From Nevskiaceae bacterium (GTDB lineage: Bacteria > Pseudomonadota > Gammaproteobacteria > Steroidobacterales > Steroidobacteraceae), in assembly GCA_018883185.1 (NCBI GenBank), contig VEQP01000009.1:32329-96328 (forward strand): 64,000 nucleotides of DNA. The letters are read 5' to 3'. Positions within the stretch are counted from its first letter, which is position 1, and each line of letters starts with the position of its first letter. The notes beneath the pieces were generated by a model that was not told the DNA's origin, searched no databases, and worked only from the letters and a program-made list of their open reading frames with translations. Of the stretch, positions 7,692 to 17,231 are shown in pieces. The translations under genes were made by a program, and so were the position numbers.

Positions 7692-8996
7692 TTACGGCGC
7701 AGGTCGCGGCGCAGGTTGCGGCGTTGGGCGTCGTTCGCCCGCCCGATACGGGATGCCGCGCAGCAGCACATTCGGCAACACCGCATTGTCCCATTCGGCG
7801 TTGGGCGAGCGCGGCGGCTGCGCCCCGAGCCGCAGCACCACAAGGCGCGCTGAGGGGACGATGTAGAGCACCTGATTCGAGTTGCCATCGAACAGGAAGA
7901 GGTCACCGGCGAGATACGGCTCGCCATGGAGGACGCGTCTCGCGTCGGGTTCGCGTGCAGGATTGAGGAAGCCGCGCCGCGGGGTGTAGTCCCCGGCCAC
8001 GTACACGCCGAGTCCGTAATAAGGGTTCTCGGCTGTGCCACGCGTCATCTCGCGCACGTAACCCCGAGGCAGTAGACGTCGACCCTGCCAGCGGCCGTCA
8101 TTCATCAGCAACACGCCGAGCCTGACCCAACTTTCTGCCGTGAGCATCAGACAGCAACCCGAATGCGCGAGGCCGCCCGGGCGGTTTACCCAGATCGTGC
8201 CGCCGTTCGCGCCGATGGGCTGCAGAACGTGTTGCGACAAAAACTGCGCATAGCGCATGCCCGAGGCGCGTTCGATGAGCAGCGCCACGAGCTCCGAGGT
8301 CGCATTGCTGTACTCGTAGCGGCTGCCCGGTTCATCGACGAACGGATATTCGTTGATGAGGATGTCGTCGTGGCGGGGGTGCAGGTACGCGCGATTGAGG
8401 ATGTGTTCGACGCTCGTCTCCGGCGACTGCGGCAACATCCCGGAACGCATGTCGAGCAGATGGCGCACGCGTAGCGTCGACTTGCGCGGCACACCTCGCC
8501 ATTCGGTGATGAAGTCGGCAACGGGCTGATCGAGTGAGCGGATCTTGCCGAGCGCGATGGCGCGACCGATGGCAATCGCCGTCATCGGTTTGGCCAGCGA
8601 GCGCGAGGCCTGCAGCTGATCCGCTGTGGTCGTACCGAAGTGGCTGACCTGCTCCAGGCCATCACCGCGCCAGATCAACAGGCTGGTCGAGCGGTTGCTG
8701 GCAGCGTAATCACGCGCTCGATTCAGCGCCTCCTCATCGATGCTGCGCGACTGCGACGGCTTGAGCGGCAGGGGTCGGTAGGCGGGGTCACCGGGCACTT
8801 GCTCGAGCGGGTCGTATTCCTCGAGACCGAGGCCCGTGACGAACGAGTCCTGCAATTTTTGGAAGCGCTCTCGATACAGCGCCTCGTCCTCTGCGGAGTA
8901 CGGCGCGGCAGCATTTGCCCCGCCGCCAATCGCCCCGCTGCCGATCATAAAGACGAGCAACGCGATGGGGGCGAGTGGCTTGAGGAGTCGTTGCAT
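7692..8996 (-). CDS. Exported beta-lactamase-family serine hydrolase
   Basis: A 434-residue member of the class C beta-lactamase/esterase/penicillin-binding protein superfamily. The N-terminus (MQRLLKPLAPIALLVFMIG) is a Sec signal or membrane anchor. The SxxK motif is S133-L-A-K136, and a YxN motif occurs as YEYSNATSELVALL with the usual fold around it. These enzymes are often esterases or D-aminopeptidases rather than antibiotic-resistance enzymes. The C-terminus is proline-rich (TPQPAPRPAP). The gene is 3 bases downstream of an alpha/beta hydrolase gene in a minus-strand operon that begins with an SDR. Confidence 0.83.
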   Translation of the reverse strand: MQRLLKPLAPIALLVFMIGSGAIGGGANAAAPYSAEDEALYRERFQKLQDSFVTGLGLEEYDPLEQVPGDPAYRPLPLKPSQSRSIDEEALNRARDYAASNRSTSLLIWRGDGLEQVSHFGTTTADQLQASRSLAKPMTAIAIGRAIALGKIRSLDQPVADFITEWRGVPRKSTLRVRHLLDMRSGMLPQSPETSVEHILNRAYLHPRHDDILINEYPFVDEPGSRYEYSNATSELVALLIERASGMRYAQFLSQHVLQPIGANGGTIWVNRPGGLAHSGCCLMLTAESWVRLGVLLMNDGRWQGRRLLPRGYVREMTRGTAENPYYGLGVYVAGDYTPRRGFLNPAREPDARRVLHGEPYLAGDLFLFDGNSNQVLYIVPSARLVVLRLGAQPPRSPNAEWDNAVLPNVLLRGIPYRAGERRPTPQPAPRPAP

Positions 8997-8999
8997 CAG

Positions 9000-9875
9000 T
9001 CAGTGCTCCATCGAGGCAAAAAAATCGATCAGCCGTTTCGCCTTGGCGGCTGCGCCTTCCGGCGACCAGCCTTCCCCACCCACATGAAGCGTGCTGCTGC
9101 CGACCAAGCTTGCCGCACGTTGCACGGTGGCACGCGTCGGATCGCCCTCGTCGGCCATCAGCATCGTGGGGTGACGCAGCTCGGGCAGGCGCTCGTCGAG
9201 ACGATGCCTGAACACCGCGCGATACGCGAGGTGATAAGTCGAGGCCGCTTTCAGAAGATCGACGGTCAAGCCATGCAGCAAGTCGGGCGGCATGGCGCCG
9301 CCACCGAGGTTATGGGCGGGATCACGCTTGAAGTGCGGAAAGAACCACGCCTGGTCGCGGATGAACTGCAGCGCCTGGAACACTTGTGTCCCCCAGGCGT
9401 CCGCAAGCAGCGGAGGTGCGTAGTGAGCCAGAAATTCTTCGCGCTCCTGCTCCTCCAGCCACAGCAGCCCGTCGAGGGCCACTCGACGAATGCGCTGCGG
9501 GTGCCGAATCGCCATTTCAATGGCGATGTGCGCCCCAGTGTGAAAGCCGTATAGATTGACGCGATCGATGCGCAGCGCATCGAGCATGCGTACGAAAGCG
9601 TCGGCGTAGTCTGCAAGCTCCGGTTGCGCGAGGCGCAGCGCCGCGGAGTCGCCATTGCCTGGCGTATCCGGTGCGATCACGCGGCAGTGGCCGAGGCTAG
9701 CGATCTGACAGGCGAGCGGCTCGACGCTGCGCGACGAGGCGGGCGAGGCGTGCATCATCCATACGGGTTCGGTCGAGCCTGCACCGCCCGCGGCGTGCCG
9801 ATAGTGCATCAGACCTTCATCAAGGCGGACGAAAGCTCGCTCGCAGTCGTTAATCGTGTTGATGCTCGTCTTCAT
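9000..9875 (-). CDS. Alpha/beta hydrolase fold protein lacking the serine nucleophile
   Basis: The fold is clearly alpha/beta hydrolase (VWMMHASPASS, VIAPDTPGNGDS, then the elbow region). However, the elbow reads YGFHTGAH, so His112 occupies the position normally held by Ser, Asp or Cys; the codon is CAC. The general-base region reads GGEGWSPEG, without the usual histidine. A second protein with the same substitution pattern lies at 28.3 kb. Either this subfamily uses other chemistry or it is non-catalytic. I chose the ATG at 9875 because it overlaps the SDR stop as ATGA; the track start is three codons earlier. Confidence 0.8.
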   Translation of the reverse strand: MKTSINTINDCERAFVRLDEGLMHYRHAAGGAGSTEPVWMMHASPASSRSVEPLACQIASLGHCRVIAPDTPGNGDSAALRLAQPELADYADAFVRMLDALRIDRVNLYGFHTGAHIAIEMAIRHPQRIRRVALDGLLWLEEQEREEFLAHYAPPLLADAWGTQVFQALQFIRDQAWFFPHFKRDPAHNLGGGAMPPDLLHGLTVDLLKAASTYHLAYRAVFRHRLDERLPELRHPTMLMADEGDPTRATVQRAASLVGSSTLHVGGEGWSPEGAAAKAKRLIDFFASMEH

Positions 9876-10630
9876 GCCGCGCATTCACCGCCATCCAGGG
9901 GGATGACGGCACCCGTCAAAAATCCGCAGTTCGGCCCCAGCAACCAAGCGACCGTTTCGGCCACTTCCTGCATGTGTGCAGGCCGCGCCATGGGAATTTC
10001 TTTGATGCGTGACTCTAGCAGCGCACTCTGCTGCGAGCGGATGAGTTCGAAGCGTTCGGTCGCCACGAGCCCGGGGGCGATGACATTGATCCGAATGCCC
10101 TTGTCCGCGACTTCCAGCGCTGCCGCTTTGGTGAGGCCGATGACGCCCCACTTGGCCGCGCAGTAGTCCTGTAGACCCGCAAACCCGCGCGTGCCCCCGA
10201 TGGAACTGTTGTTGACGATGGCGCCGCGGCCGGTCGCGCTCATCAGCCGCAACTCCTGTTGCATGCAGAGGAAGGTGGAGCGCAGGTTGAAGGCGATGGT
10301 TTGCTCAAAACGTTCCAGAGGAGTGTCGATCGTGGGTGAATTCCCGAGCGTACGACCGACGTTATTGAACGCAGCGTCCAGTCGGCCGTGGCGCGACTGC
10401 AACACCTCGAAAAACTGTTCGACGCTGTCGGGCAGTGTCGCATCGAGGCTGATGGCCGACGCCTGTCCCCCCTCACTGCGGATCGTCTCCACAAGTTCTT
10501 CGCAGAGTTCAACCCGACGTGCACCAATAACGACCGTCGCACCCAAGGCGGCGAGATGGCGCGCACTTTGCCGACCCATGCCGCTCGATCCGCCGAGCAC
10601 GGCGACAACCTGTCCCTTCAACGTGTGCAT
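9872..10630 (-). CDS. Short-chain dehydrogenase/reductase (SDR)
   Basis: A classical 252-residue SDR. The cofactor motif is AVLGGSSGMGRQ near the N-terminus, NNVG is present as FNNVG, the catalytic serine lies in IVNNSSIGG, and the YxxxK pair is YCAAK. The C-terminal TGAVIPLDGGE is typical of NAD(P)H-dependent alcohol dehydrogenases and 3-ketoacyl reductases. ATG is preceded by GGGGGAGG at a good distance. It is the first gene of the minus-strand SDR-hydrolase-serine hydrolase operon and overlaps the next gene by 4 bases. Confidence 0.88.
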   Translation of the reverse strand: MHTLKGQVVAVLGGSSGMGRQSARHLAALGATVVIGARRVELCEELVETIRSEGGQASAISLDATLPDSVEQFFEVLQSRHGRLDAAFNNVGRTLGNSPTIDTPLERFEQTIAFNLRSTFLCMQQELRLMSATGRGAIVNNSSIGGTRGFAGLQDYCAAKWGVIGLTKAAALEVADKGIRINVIAPGLVATERFELIRSQQSALLESRIKEIPMARPAHMQEVAETVAWLLGPNCGFLTGAVIPLDGGECAA

Positions 10631-10791
10631 CCGAGTTGCCTCCCCCGCGATGTATCGGCGGATTCTAACGCCGCAACATCGAATCGCCTGACAAAGACTG
10701 TTGCGAATATGTCACTATGCGTCGCTTGTATGCCTCGGTGCGTTTAAAGCATGAGTGACCTGTCAATGGTCGCGATAATCGGGGCGAAGTG

Positions 10792-10809
10792 GGGGACGAG
10801 TTTGTCCCC
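10792..10809 (+). repeat. Inverted repeat in TonB receptor leader
   Basis: GGGGAC and GTCCCC form 6-bp arms around a 6-base loop, about 40 bases upstream of the receptor start. No T-run follows, so it is not an obvious terminator. It may be an mRNA structure or an operator. Confidence 0.4.
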
Positions 10810-10847
10810 GAGATCGATAGACGTTCGTTTCATTCGGAGGGGTGTCA

Positions 10848-13244
10848 ATGGAAAACGGAGTTTCATCAGGCAAGTCGTTGCGGCTCGCGTTGTTGTCGGC
10901 TGCTGCAGTCGGCACGGCCGTCGGCGGCGTACAGCCGGTATTCGCGCAGGCTTCGGCCGCAGAGCTTGCCGAGATCGTGGTCACGGCGCGTAAGCGCGAA
11001 GAGTCCTTGCAGGAAGTGCCGGTGGCGATCACCGCGTTCTCGTCCGAGCAGCTCACCAAGCGCGGCATCGTCGAGCTTGAGGATCTCGCGCTCAGCACGC
11101 CGGGTCTCGCCTTCGAAGACTACTCATCGAGCTTCTCGGCGGCGCCGGTCATGCGTGGTCTGACCCAGATCAACGTCTCCTCCGAAGTGCAGAACGTCGC
11201 GACCTTCGTGGACGGTGTGTACATCCAGCGTAACTACGCGGTGGACATCAGCCTCGCCGACGTGTCGCGAGTCGAAGTCGTCAAGGGTCCGCAGAGCGCG
11301 CTCTATGGCCAGAACGCCTTTGCCGGCGCCATCAACTACGTTCTCAATCGCCCGGGCGAAGAATTCGCCGGCGATGCGGAAGTGACCGCGGGTTCCGACG
11401 GTCGTCTCGATTACAAGCTCGCTGTCGGTGGTCCGCTGATCGAGGGCAAGCTTGGCTTGCGCGCGTTCTACGGCCACAGCGAGTTCGATGGCACCTGGCG
11501 CAACCAGTTGCCGGGCTTGAGCGGTGATCAGGCACTCACTGGCAATCGCGATGGCGACACCTACAGCCTGCTGGCTGTGATTACGCCGACCGATGCGGTG
11601 AAGGTCGAGCTGTCGTACATGAACGTGCAGCGCGAGATCGGCAACCGCGCCGGTTGGGCGATCAACACCGGCGATGTGCAGAACACGGGTAACTGCGGTA
11701 CCAACGTCGGCACCTCGACGCGTCCGAGCCTCGTCTGCGGTGAGTTGACGTTCTCGCCCCAAACCTACCAGACGGCGGCATCGACTCGTCCGAAGGGTCT
11801 CAACGTGCTCGCCATTCCGACGCCGGGTTTCGTCAACGAGACGGAGTTCTACCGCGGCGACATCACCGTGGACATCAACGACTCGATGTCGGTGGTCTAT
11901 CAGTACGGCAAGGTCAAGTCGGCGGGTCAGGAAATCAGCTCGCCGTCGAACAACCCGGTGTCGCCGACGATCGGTCCGGATTTGGGCGCACTCGCCACAG
12001 GCGTGTTCCGCCCCGGTCCGTACAACTCCTTGCAGAAGGAAGGCAGCACCAACGACTTTGAAAGCCATGAGCTGCGCCTCGACTACGCCCCGGAAGGTGG
12101 AGCCCTCAAGGCTACGCTCGGCGCGTATCGTTCGGAGTTCGATGACGTCTATCGTTTCTACCTGACCTCGATCCTCGCCGGGAACTTCCTGCCGAACGAT
12201 CCGACTTCGGGCTTCCTCGATATGACCGGGTTCCCGTTTGGCCTTACGGACAAGCAGAACCTTGGCAAGACCTCGGCAATCTTCGGTGCGCTCTCGTATG
12301 CGGTCACCGACCAGCTGACGCTCGGTGCGGAACTGCGCTACAGCAAAGAAGAGAAGAAGGTCGTGGACATTCGCGCCAAGGTCACCCTCAGCGACGAGTT
12401 CACCGACACCATTCCGCGCTTTACGGCCGACTACAAGCTGTCTGACAACAACATGCTCTACGCCTCAGCGGGCAAGGGTGTGAAGACCGGCGGTTTCAAC
12501 GGCGTGACGGCGGGTACGGTGACCATCCCTGTGCCTGAGCAGGCCTTCGGTCCGGAAAGCAACTGGACCTACGAGATCGGCTCGAAGAACACGTTGCTCG
12601 ATGGCCGTATGCTGCTGAACGTGGCGTTGTACAACGTCGAGTGGAGCGACATGCAGATCCAGGCGTTGCCCTCGAACGCGCCGGTTAACATCACCAACGT
12701 CCCGGTGATCTACCGCAACCTCGGCAATGCCCGCTCGCGCGGTGTAGAGCTCGAGACGCTGTTCGCGGTCACCGAGAACTTCTCGGTGAACTTCGGCGCC
12801 TCGTTTGCGGATCCGACGTACAAGGACGGCACCACGTCGTTCCGTTTCCGCAATCCGGTGAACCGTTGCAACGGCATCACCTGCCCGGTTGACGCTGCGA
12901 TCGGCGGCAAGACGCTGCCGCGTACGCCGAAGACCCAGTTGATCGCCGGTGCCGAGTGGGCCTCCAAGTTCAGCAACGGTATGGCGTTCTATGCGCGTGG
13001 CGACGTGACCTACCAGTCCGAACTGCAGGTCGAGGAGATGAACCTCGCGCAGATCGAGCCGCGTACGCTGGTGAACGCGCGTGTCGGTTTGTCGAAGGAC
13101 AAGTGGTCTGCAGACCTCTGGGGCAAGAACATCCTCGACAAGGAGTACATTGCCAACTCGTTCTTCATCGTCTCGGGTGTCGGTTACACCGCTTCCTACG
13201 GCGAGAAGGCGACCTACGGTCTGACGGTTCGCTATCAGTTCTGA
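10848..13244 (+). CDS. TonB-dependent outer-membrane receptor
   Basis: A 798-residue receptor with a Sec signal peptide, a TonB-box-like stretch (ELAEIVVTARKREESLQEVPVAITAF), a plug domain (VKGPQSALYGQNAFAGAINYV) and a long beta-barrel ending in TYGLTVRYQF with the terminal aromatic residue required for assembly. Such receptors import scarce or bulky molecules using TonB energy. The plug start resembles receptors common in sphingomonads and other degraders of aromatics. I chose the ATG at 10848, seven bases after GGAGG; the track's GTG at 10842 is too close. A terminator follows the gene. Confidence 0.93.
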   Translation: MENGVSSGKSLRLALLSAAAVGTAVGGVQPVFAQASAAELAEIVVTARKREESLQEVPVAITAFSSEQLTKRGIVELEDLALSTPGLAFEDYSSSFSAAPVMRGLTQINVSSEVQNVATFVDGVYIQRNYAVDISLADVSRVEVVKGPQSALYGQNAFAGAINYVLNRPGEEFAGDAEVTAGSDGRLDYKLAVGGPLIEGKLGLRAFYGHSEFDGTWRNQLPGLSGDQALTGNRDGDTYSLLAVITPTDAVKVELSYMNVQREIGNRAGWAINTGDVQNTGNCGTNVGTSTRPSLVCGELTFSPQTYQTAASTRPKGLNVLAIPTPGFVNETEFYRGDITVDINDSMSVVYQYGKVKSAGQEISSPSNNPVSPTIGPDLGALATGVFRPGPYNSLQKEGSTNDFESHELRLDYAPEGGALKATLGAYRSEFDDVYRFYLTSILAGNFLPNDPTSGFLDMTGFPFGLTDKQNLGKTSAIFGALSYAVTDQLTLGAELRYSKEEKKVVDIRAKVTLSDEFTDTIPRFTADYKLSDNNMLYASAGKGVKTGGFNGVTAGTVTIPVPEQAFGPESNWTYEIGSKNTLLDGRMLLNVALYNVEWSDMQIQALPSNAPVNITNVPVIYRNLGNARSRGVELETLFAVTENFSVNFGASFADPTYKDGTTSFRFRNPVNRCNGITCPVDAAIGGKTLPRTPKTQLIAGAEWASKFSNGMAFYARGDVTYQSELQVEEMNLAQIEPRTLVNARVGLSKDKWSADLWGKNILDKEYIANSFFIVSGVGYTASYGEKATYGLTVRYQF

Positions 13245-13267
13245 TCGCGACCTGATCTGTTGACGTC

Positions 13268-13305
13268 AAAGGGGCGAAGCACCATGTGCTTCGCCCCTTT
13301 TTCTT
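13268..13305. terminator. Rho-independent bidirectional terminator
   Basis: AAAGGGGCGAAGCA and TGCTTCGCCCCTTT pair perfectly over 14 bases around CCATG, followed by a T-rich tract. It lies between the receptor gene and the convergent molybdopterin oxidoreductase gene, and could serve both. Confidence 0.92.
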
Positions 13306-13350
13306 TGACTCAGACGTCCACGTCGAGTCGATGTCAACTCCGGGGCGAGG

Positions 13351-15540
13351 TCAAACCGTCTCGGCAGATACCCAAACATCGACGCCGTTCAGTGCGGCAT
13401 TGCCACTGAGCTCGTCGATATAACGCTCGTCTGTGAGATCGTTGGCACTGACGCCCGCATGCGCACGCGCGATGCGCAGTTGCACGCCCGGCAGCCCGTG
13501 CCCCCAGCCATGCGGCAGGCTGACAACCCCTGGCATCAAAGCATCGGTCACTTCGACCTGGACCCGCAGGCTGCCGGTACGCGAGCGCACGAGGGCGACG
13601 GCGCCATCTGCCAAAGCACGCGTTGCCGCATCCGCGGGATGTATCTGCAGCGTGCAGCGCTGCGGGCCTTTGACCATGCGCTGGCTGTTGTGCAGCCAAG
13701 AGTTGTTGGTGCGCAGGTCGCGCCTGCCGATGAGACGCATCCGATCCGACCCCGGTGTGGCGTCGGCCGGCACATCGCCCTGCACATCGGCGAACGTGTG
13801 AGCGAGCCGACTTAAATCCTGACGCAGCAGCGCGGGCACGAGATCGATGCGTTTATTCGAGGTCCAGAGCCGCTGCGGCAACGAGGGTTGCAGCGGTCCA
13901 AGATCGATGCCGTGCGGTTTGCGGGCGATGCGGCTGAGCGTGAGCCCGCTCGAGAGAGGGTTCCAGCCAGCGCCACGTTCGCCGGTGCGTATGCCCAGAG
14001 CGATGCTGCGTTTGGGTGTCAGCCATCGCGTCGCCAGCCGCGTCAGAGCCGGTGGGCGGCGCGCCGGATCGAGCGATTCAAGCCGCGAGGCGATTGCTTC
14101 GCAGATCTCCCAGTCGTGGCGTTGGTCTGCCTGCCGCGGGAACAAGGGTTCGCAATATTTGACCGTGTTGCGGATCGCAAGCATGTGGAACACGAGATCG
14201 AAATGGTCCCGCTCGAGCGCGAAGGTGGGCGGGAGAATGAGGTGCGCATGGCGCGTGGTTTCGTTGATGTAGAAGTCGATCGACAGCATGAACTCGAGTT
14301 TCGGCAGCGCCGTGGCCAACTGCTTGCCGTTGGGTGTCGAGAGCACCGGGTTGCCTGCGGCGGTCACGAGGCCACGGATTTGACCTCGACCTTCCGTGAG
14401 GATTTCTTCGGCGAGTGCGGCGACGGGATACTCGCCGCTGAACTCCGGTAAACCGCGAACGCGGGTGCGACGCTTGGCGAAAGACCCGGGGGTGCCGAAA
14501 CCGACGCCGCTACGCCGCGTATCGAGCGCTGGGGAGGTGAACAAGGCACCCCCTTCGCGATCAAGATTGCCCGTGACGATATTGAGTGCCTGGATCAGCC
14601 ATTGCGCCAGTGCGCCAAAGGCTTGCGTCGAGACTCCCATGCGGCCGTAACACACCGCGGCCGGCGAGGCGACGAAGTCGCGCGCAAGTTGACGAATCGT
14701 CGCCGCATCGACCCCCGTGGGCTCTGCCACCCGCTCAGGCGGCCATTGCGCGCAGAGGGTACGCAAGTCCTCGAGGCCCTCGAGCGAGTCGGCCAGTCTC
14801 CCCGGGGCCGCGAGGCCTTCGGCGAAAATGACCTGCAGCAAGGCGAGCAGTAGCAGCGCGTCGGTACCCGGCGTGATGAATACGTGGGTGTCGGCAACAT
14901 CCGCCGTTTCCGAGCGCCGCGGATCGACGACCACCAGTCTGCCGCCGCGCGCGCGCAACGCCTTCAGTCGTCGCGCAACGTCCGGTGCGGTCATCAAACT
15001 GCCGTTGGAGACGACGGGATTGGCACCGAGCACCAGCAGGAATTGCGTGCGATCGAGATCCGGGATCGGGATCATCAGCTGGTGGCCGTACATCAACCAG
15101 GACACCAGGTGATGCGGCAACTGATCGACCGAGGTGGCTGAGTAGCGATTGCGGCTGCGCAGTGCGCGCAATAGTCGCGCGCCGCCCATTAAGCCGCCGT
15201 AACTGTGAACCTGCGGATTGCCGAAGTAACTGGCAACCGCTTCAGAGCCGTGCTCGCGCTGAATGGCAAGCAGCCGCTTCGCGGCTTCGTCGAACGCTTC
15301 ATCCCAAGAGATTTCATGCCACGCGTCACCCTCGCGACGCATCGGTCGACGCAGTCGGTCAGGGTCTTCGTGCACGTCCTTCAGCGCCAACGCTTTCGGG
15401 CAAATGTGTCCGCGACTGAATGGATCCGCCTCATCGCCGCGGATCGATATGATCTCGCGACCGCGGTGGCGGATTTCCACCCCGCACATCGCTTCGCATA
15501 GATGACAGGTTCGATGATGGACCGCGACGGTGTCTGACAT
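13351..15540 (-). CDS. Molybdopterin-dependent oxidoreductase with [4Fe-4S] cluster
   Basis: A large (about 729-residue) member of the DMSO-reductase/formate dehydrogenase superfamily. The N-terminal iron-sulfur motif is C12-HL-C15-EAM-C19 with a fourth Cys in GHICPKA. The bis-MGD-binding domains follow (FLLVLGANPVVSNGS; VVVDPRRSETADVADTHVFITPGTDALLLLALL) and a C-terminal molydopterin dinucleotide-binding domain (SRTGSLRVQVEVTDALMPGVVSLPHGWGHG). There is no Tat signal, so the enzyme is probably cytoplasmic. The track ORF extends to 15615, but homology begins at MSDTVAVHHRTCHLC; the start is uncertain because no clear ribosome site is present. The electron partner and substrate are unknown. 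Confidence 0.88.
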   Translation of the reverse strand: MSDTVAVHHRTCHLCEAMCGVEIRHRGREIISIRGDEADPFSRGHICPKALALKDVHEDPDRLRRPMRREGDAWHEISWDEAFDEAAKRLLAIQREHGSEAVASYFGNPQVHSYGGLMGGARLLRALRSRNRYSATSVDQLPHHLVSWLMYGHQLMIPIPDLDRTQFLLVLGANPVVSNGSLMTAPDVARRLKALRARGGRLVVVDPRRSETADVADTHVFITPGTDALLLLALLQVIFAEGLAAPGRLADSLEGLEDLRTLCAQWPPERVAEPTGVDAATIRQLARDFVASPAAVCYGRMGVSTQAFGALAQWLIQALNIVTGNLDREGGALFTSPALDTRRSGVGFGTPGSFAKRRTRVRGLPEFSGEYPVAALAEEILTEGRGQIRGLVTAAGNPVLSTPNGKQLATALPKLEFMLSIDFYINETTRHAHLILPPTFALERDHFDLVFHMLAIRNTVKYCEPLFPRQADQRHDWEICEAIASRLESLDPARRPPALTRLATRWLTPKRSIALGIRTGERGAGWNPLSSGLTLSRIARKPHGIDLGPLQPSLPQRLWTSNKRIDLVPALLRQDLSRLAHTFADVQGDVPADATPGSDRMRLIGRRDLRTNNSWLHNSQRMVKGPQRCTLQIHPADAATRALADGAVALVRSRTGSLRVQVEVTDALMPGVVSLPHGWGHGLPGVQLRIARAHAGVSANDLTDERYIDELSGNAALNGVDVWVSAETV

Positions 15541-15603
15541 CGGCCGATTATTGATCATTTGCTTGGTAACATCACCCCGCGGTTGATTACGGGGATATTG
15601 CGC

Positions 15604-16377
15604 ATGAGCAAACAACGAACCGAGGGGCGTTTTGCCGGGCAGGTCGTGTTGGTAACGGGGGGCGCCGGCGGGCTAGGTTCGGCCATTGCGGCCCATTTCT
15701 TCGACGAGGCAGCGTGTGTCGTCGTCGCGGATTGCGATGTCGAGCGCGCGAGTGTCGTGGCCGAGCAGCTTGGATCTGCCGCTTATCCGATGAAGCTAGA
15801 GGTCAGCGACGAATCTTCGTGGGTCAGCGTGTTCGATGAGATCGAGCGCCTGCGGGGGACACCTGATGTGCTCGTCAACAACGCCGGTGTGTTTGTGCCT
15901 AACGTGCCCTTTGAGCAAATGTCGGTTGAGCTGTGGCGACGGCATTTCGCGGTCAATGCAGAGGGCACCTTTCTGGGTTGTAAGCATGCACTGCTGCGAA
16001 TGAAAGCACGTGGCTCCGGCGCTATCGTCAACATGGCTTCGGGTTTCGCGCTGCGGCCGCAGGCCACGGCGAGTGCGTACTGCGCGTCCAAGGCGGCCGT
16101 TTGGATGACCACGCGCACGGCCGCCGCTGCGGCAGGACCGTATGGAATTCGGGTCAATGCCGTGCTCCCTGGTGCCGTGCCGACCGATATGCTGCGCGGA
16201 AACCTGGCCGCCGGGGACGATGAGCAAGCGTACTTCGCCCTGCTCGCACAGCATGCGGCGCTAGGCAAACTCGCGAGCGCCGCGGACATTGCCCGAGCCG
16301 TGGCGTTCCTTGCCGATCCGGCGAACAACGCCATCACCGGTGTCGCACTGCCTGTGGATGCCGGCAACCTGCTTTGA
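15604..16377 (+). CDS. Short-chain dehydrogenase/reductase (SDR)
   Basis: A 257-residue classical SDR with cofactor motif VLVTGGAGGLGSA, NNAG in VLVNNAGVF, the active-site serine in VNMASGFALRP and the YCASK catalytic pair. The aspartate after the second strand (VVADCDVER) favours NAD(H). The ATG at 15604 is where homology starts (MSKQRTEGRFAGQ), with GGGGAT upstream. It is divergent from the molybdopterin oxidoreductase and is followed immediately by the glutathione transferase gene, probably in one operon. Confidence 0.87.
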   Translation: MSKQRTEGRFAGQVVLVTGGAGGLGSAIAAHFFDEAACVVVADCDVERASVVAEQLGSAAYPMKLEVSDESSWVSVFDEIERLRGTPDVLVNNAGVFVPNVPFEQMSVELWRRHFAVNAEGTFLGCKHALLRMKARGSGAIVNMASGFALRPQATASAYCASKAAVWMTTRTAAAAAGPYGIRVNAVLPGAVPTDMLRGNLAAGDDEQAYFALLAQHAALGKLASAADIARAVAFLADPANNAITGVALPVDAGNLL

Positions 16378-16394
16378 ACGGAGATCTCGAACCT

Positions 16395-17231
16395 ATGAGC
16401 ACCGAATACACGCCGCCCAAAGTTTGGGTCTGGAATCGCAGCAATGGCGGCAAGTTCGCCAACATCAACCGTCCGACCGCAGGCGCCACCCACGACAAGG
16501 AGCTGCCGCGCGGTCGCCATCCGCTGCAACTGTATTCGCTGGGGACGCCCAACGGAGTCAAAGTTACGGTGATGCTCGAGGAGTTGCTCGCTGCGGGACA
16601 CGCGGGTGCGGAGTACGACGCCTGGCTGATCAATATCGGCGAAGGTGATCAATTCGGCAGCGACTTTGTCGCGATCAATCCCAATTCGAAGATCCCGGCG
16701 CTACTCGATGTCAGCACTTCGCCCACCACGCGCGTGTTCGAGTCCGGTTCGATCCTCGTCTACCTCGCCGACAAATTTGCCGCATTCCTGCCACGCGACG
16801 CTGCTGCACGAGCCGAGTGCCTGTCTTGGCTCTTCTGGCAGATGGGCAGCACACCTTACCTCGGCGGCGGCTTCGGGCATTTCTACGCTTACGCGCCGCA
16901 GAAGTGGGAGTACCCGATTGATCGGTTCGCGCTCGAGGTCAAGCGGCAACTCGATGTGCTCGATCGCAACCTGGCAACACGTCGCTACGTGGCGGGTGAC
17001 GAGTACAGCATCGCCGACATGGCGATTTTCCCGTGGTACGGCGGTCTCGTGCTCAACAACCTGTACAACGCGGCGGAGTTTCTCGAGGTCGTGAGCTATC
17101 GCAACGTACTGCGTTGGGCGAGTGAGATTCGCGAGCGTCCGGCTGTGCAGCGCGGCCAGCGGGTCAATCGGACTTGGGGGCCTGAAGACTTGCAGGTGCG
17201 TGAGCGGCACTCGGCGGCGGATATTCGTTGA
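16395..17231 (+). CDS. Glutathione S-transferase, YghU/Ure2-like
   Basis: The 278-residue protein has an N-terminal extension (YTPPKVWVWNRSNGGKFANINRPTAGATHDKELPRGRHPLQLYSLGTPNG) characteristic of the E. coli YghU group, then a thioredoxin-like GST N domain (NPNSKIPALLD, ESGSILVYLADKF) and a helical C domain (YSIADMAIFPW). YghU-type enzymes bind glutathione and have disulfide reductase or peroxidase activity. The track start at 16374 is a TTG; the ATG at 16395 fits the family. It overlaps the end of the minus-strand phosphatidyltransferase gene by 68 bases. Confidence 0.87.
   Translation: MSTEYTPPKVWVWNRSNGGKFANINRPTAGATHDKELPRGRHPLQLYSLGTPNGVKVTVMLEELLAAGHAGAEYDAWLINIGEGDQFGSDFVAINPNSKIPALLDVSTSPTTRVFESGSILVYLADKFAAFLPRDAAARAECLSWLFWQMGSTPYLGGGFGHFYAYAPQKWEYPIDRFALEVKRQLDVLDRNLATRRYVAGDEYSIADMAIFPWYGGLVLNNLYNAAEFLEVVSYRNVLRWASEIRERPAVQRGQRVNRTWGPEDLQVRERHSAADIR

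Noticed and set aside
7692-8996. Antibiotic-resistance beta-lactamase
   Set aside because: The family motifs occur, but the gene lies in a catabolic operon and many such proteins are esterases or peptidases; resistance is not supported.
11124-12068. 314-residue minus-strand ORF
   Set aside because: Antisense to a clear TonB receptor; composition rich in Arg/His/Asp as in shadow frames.
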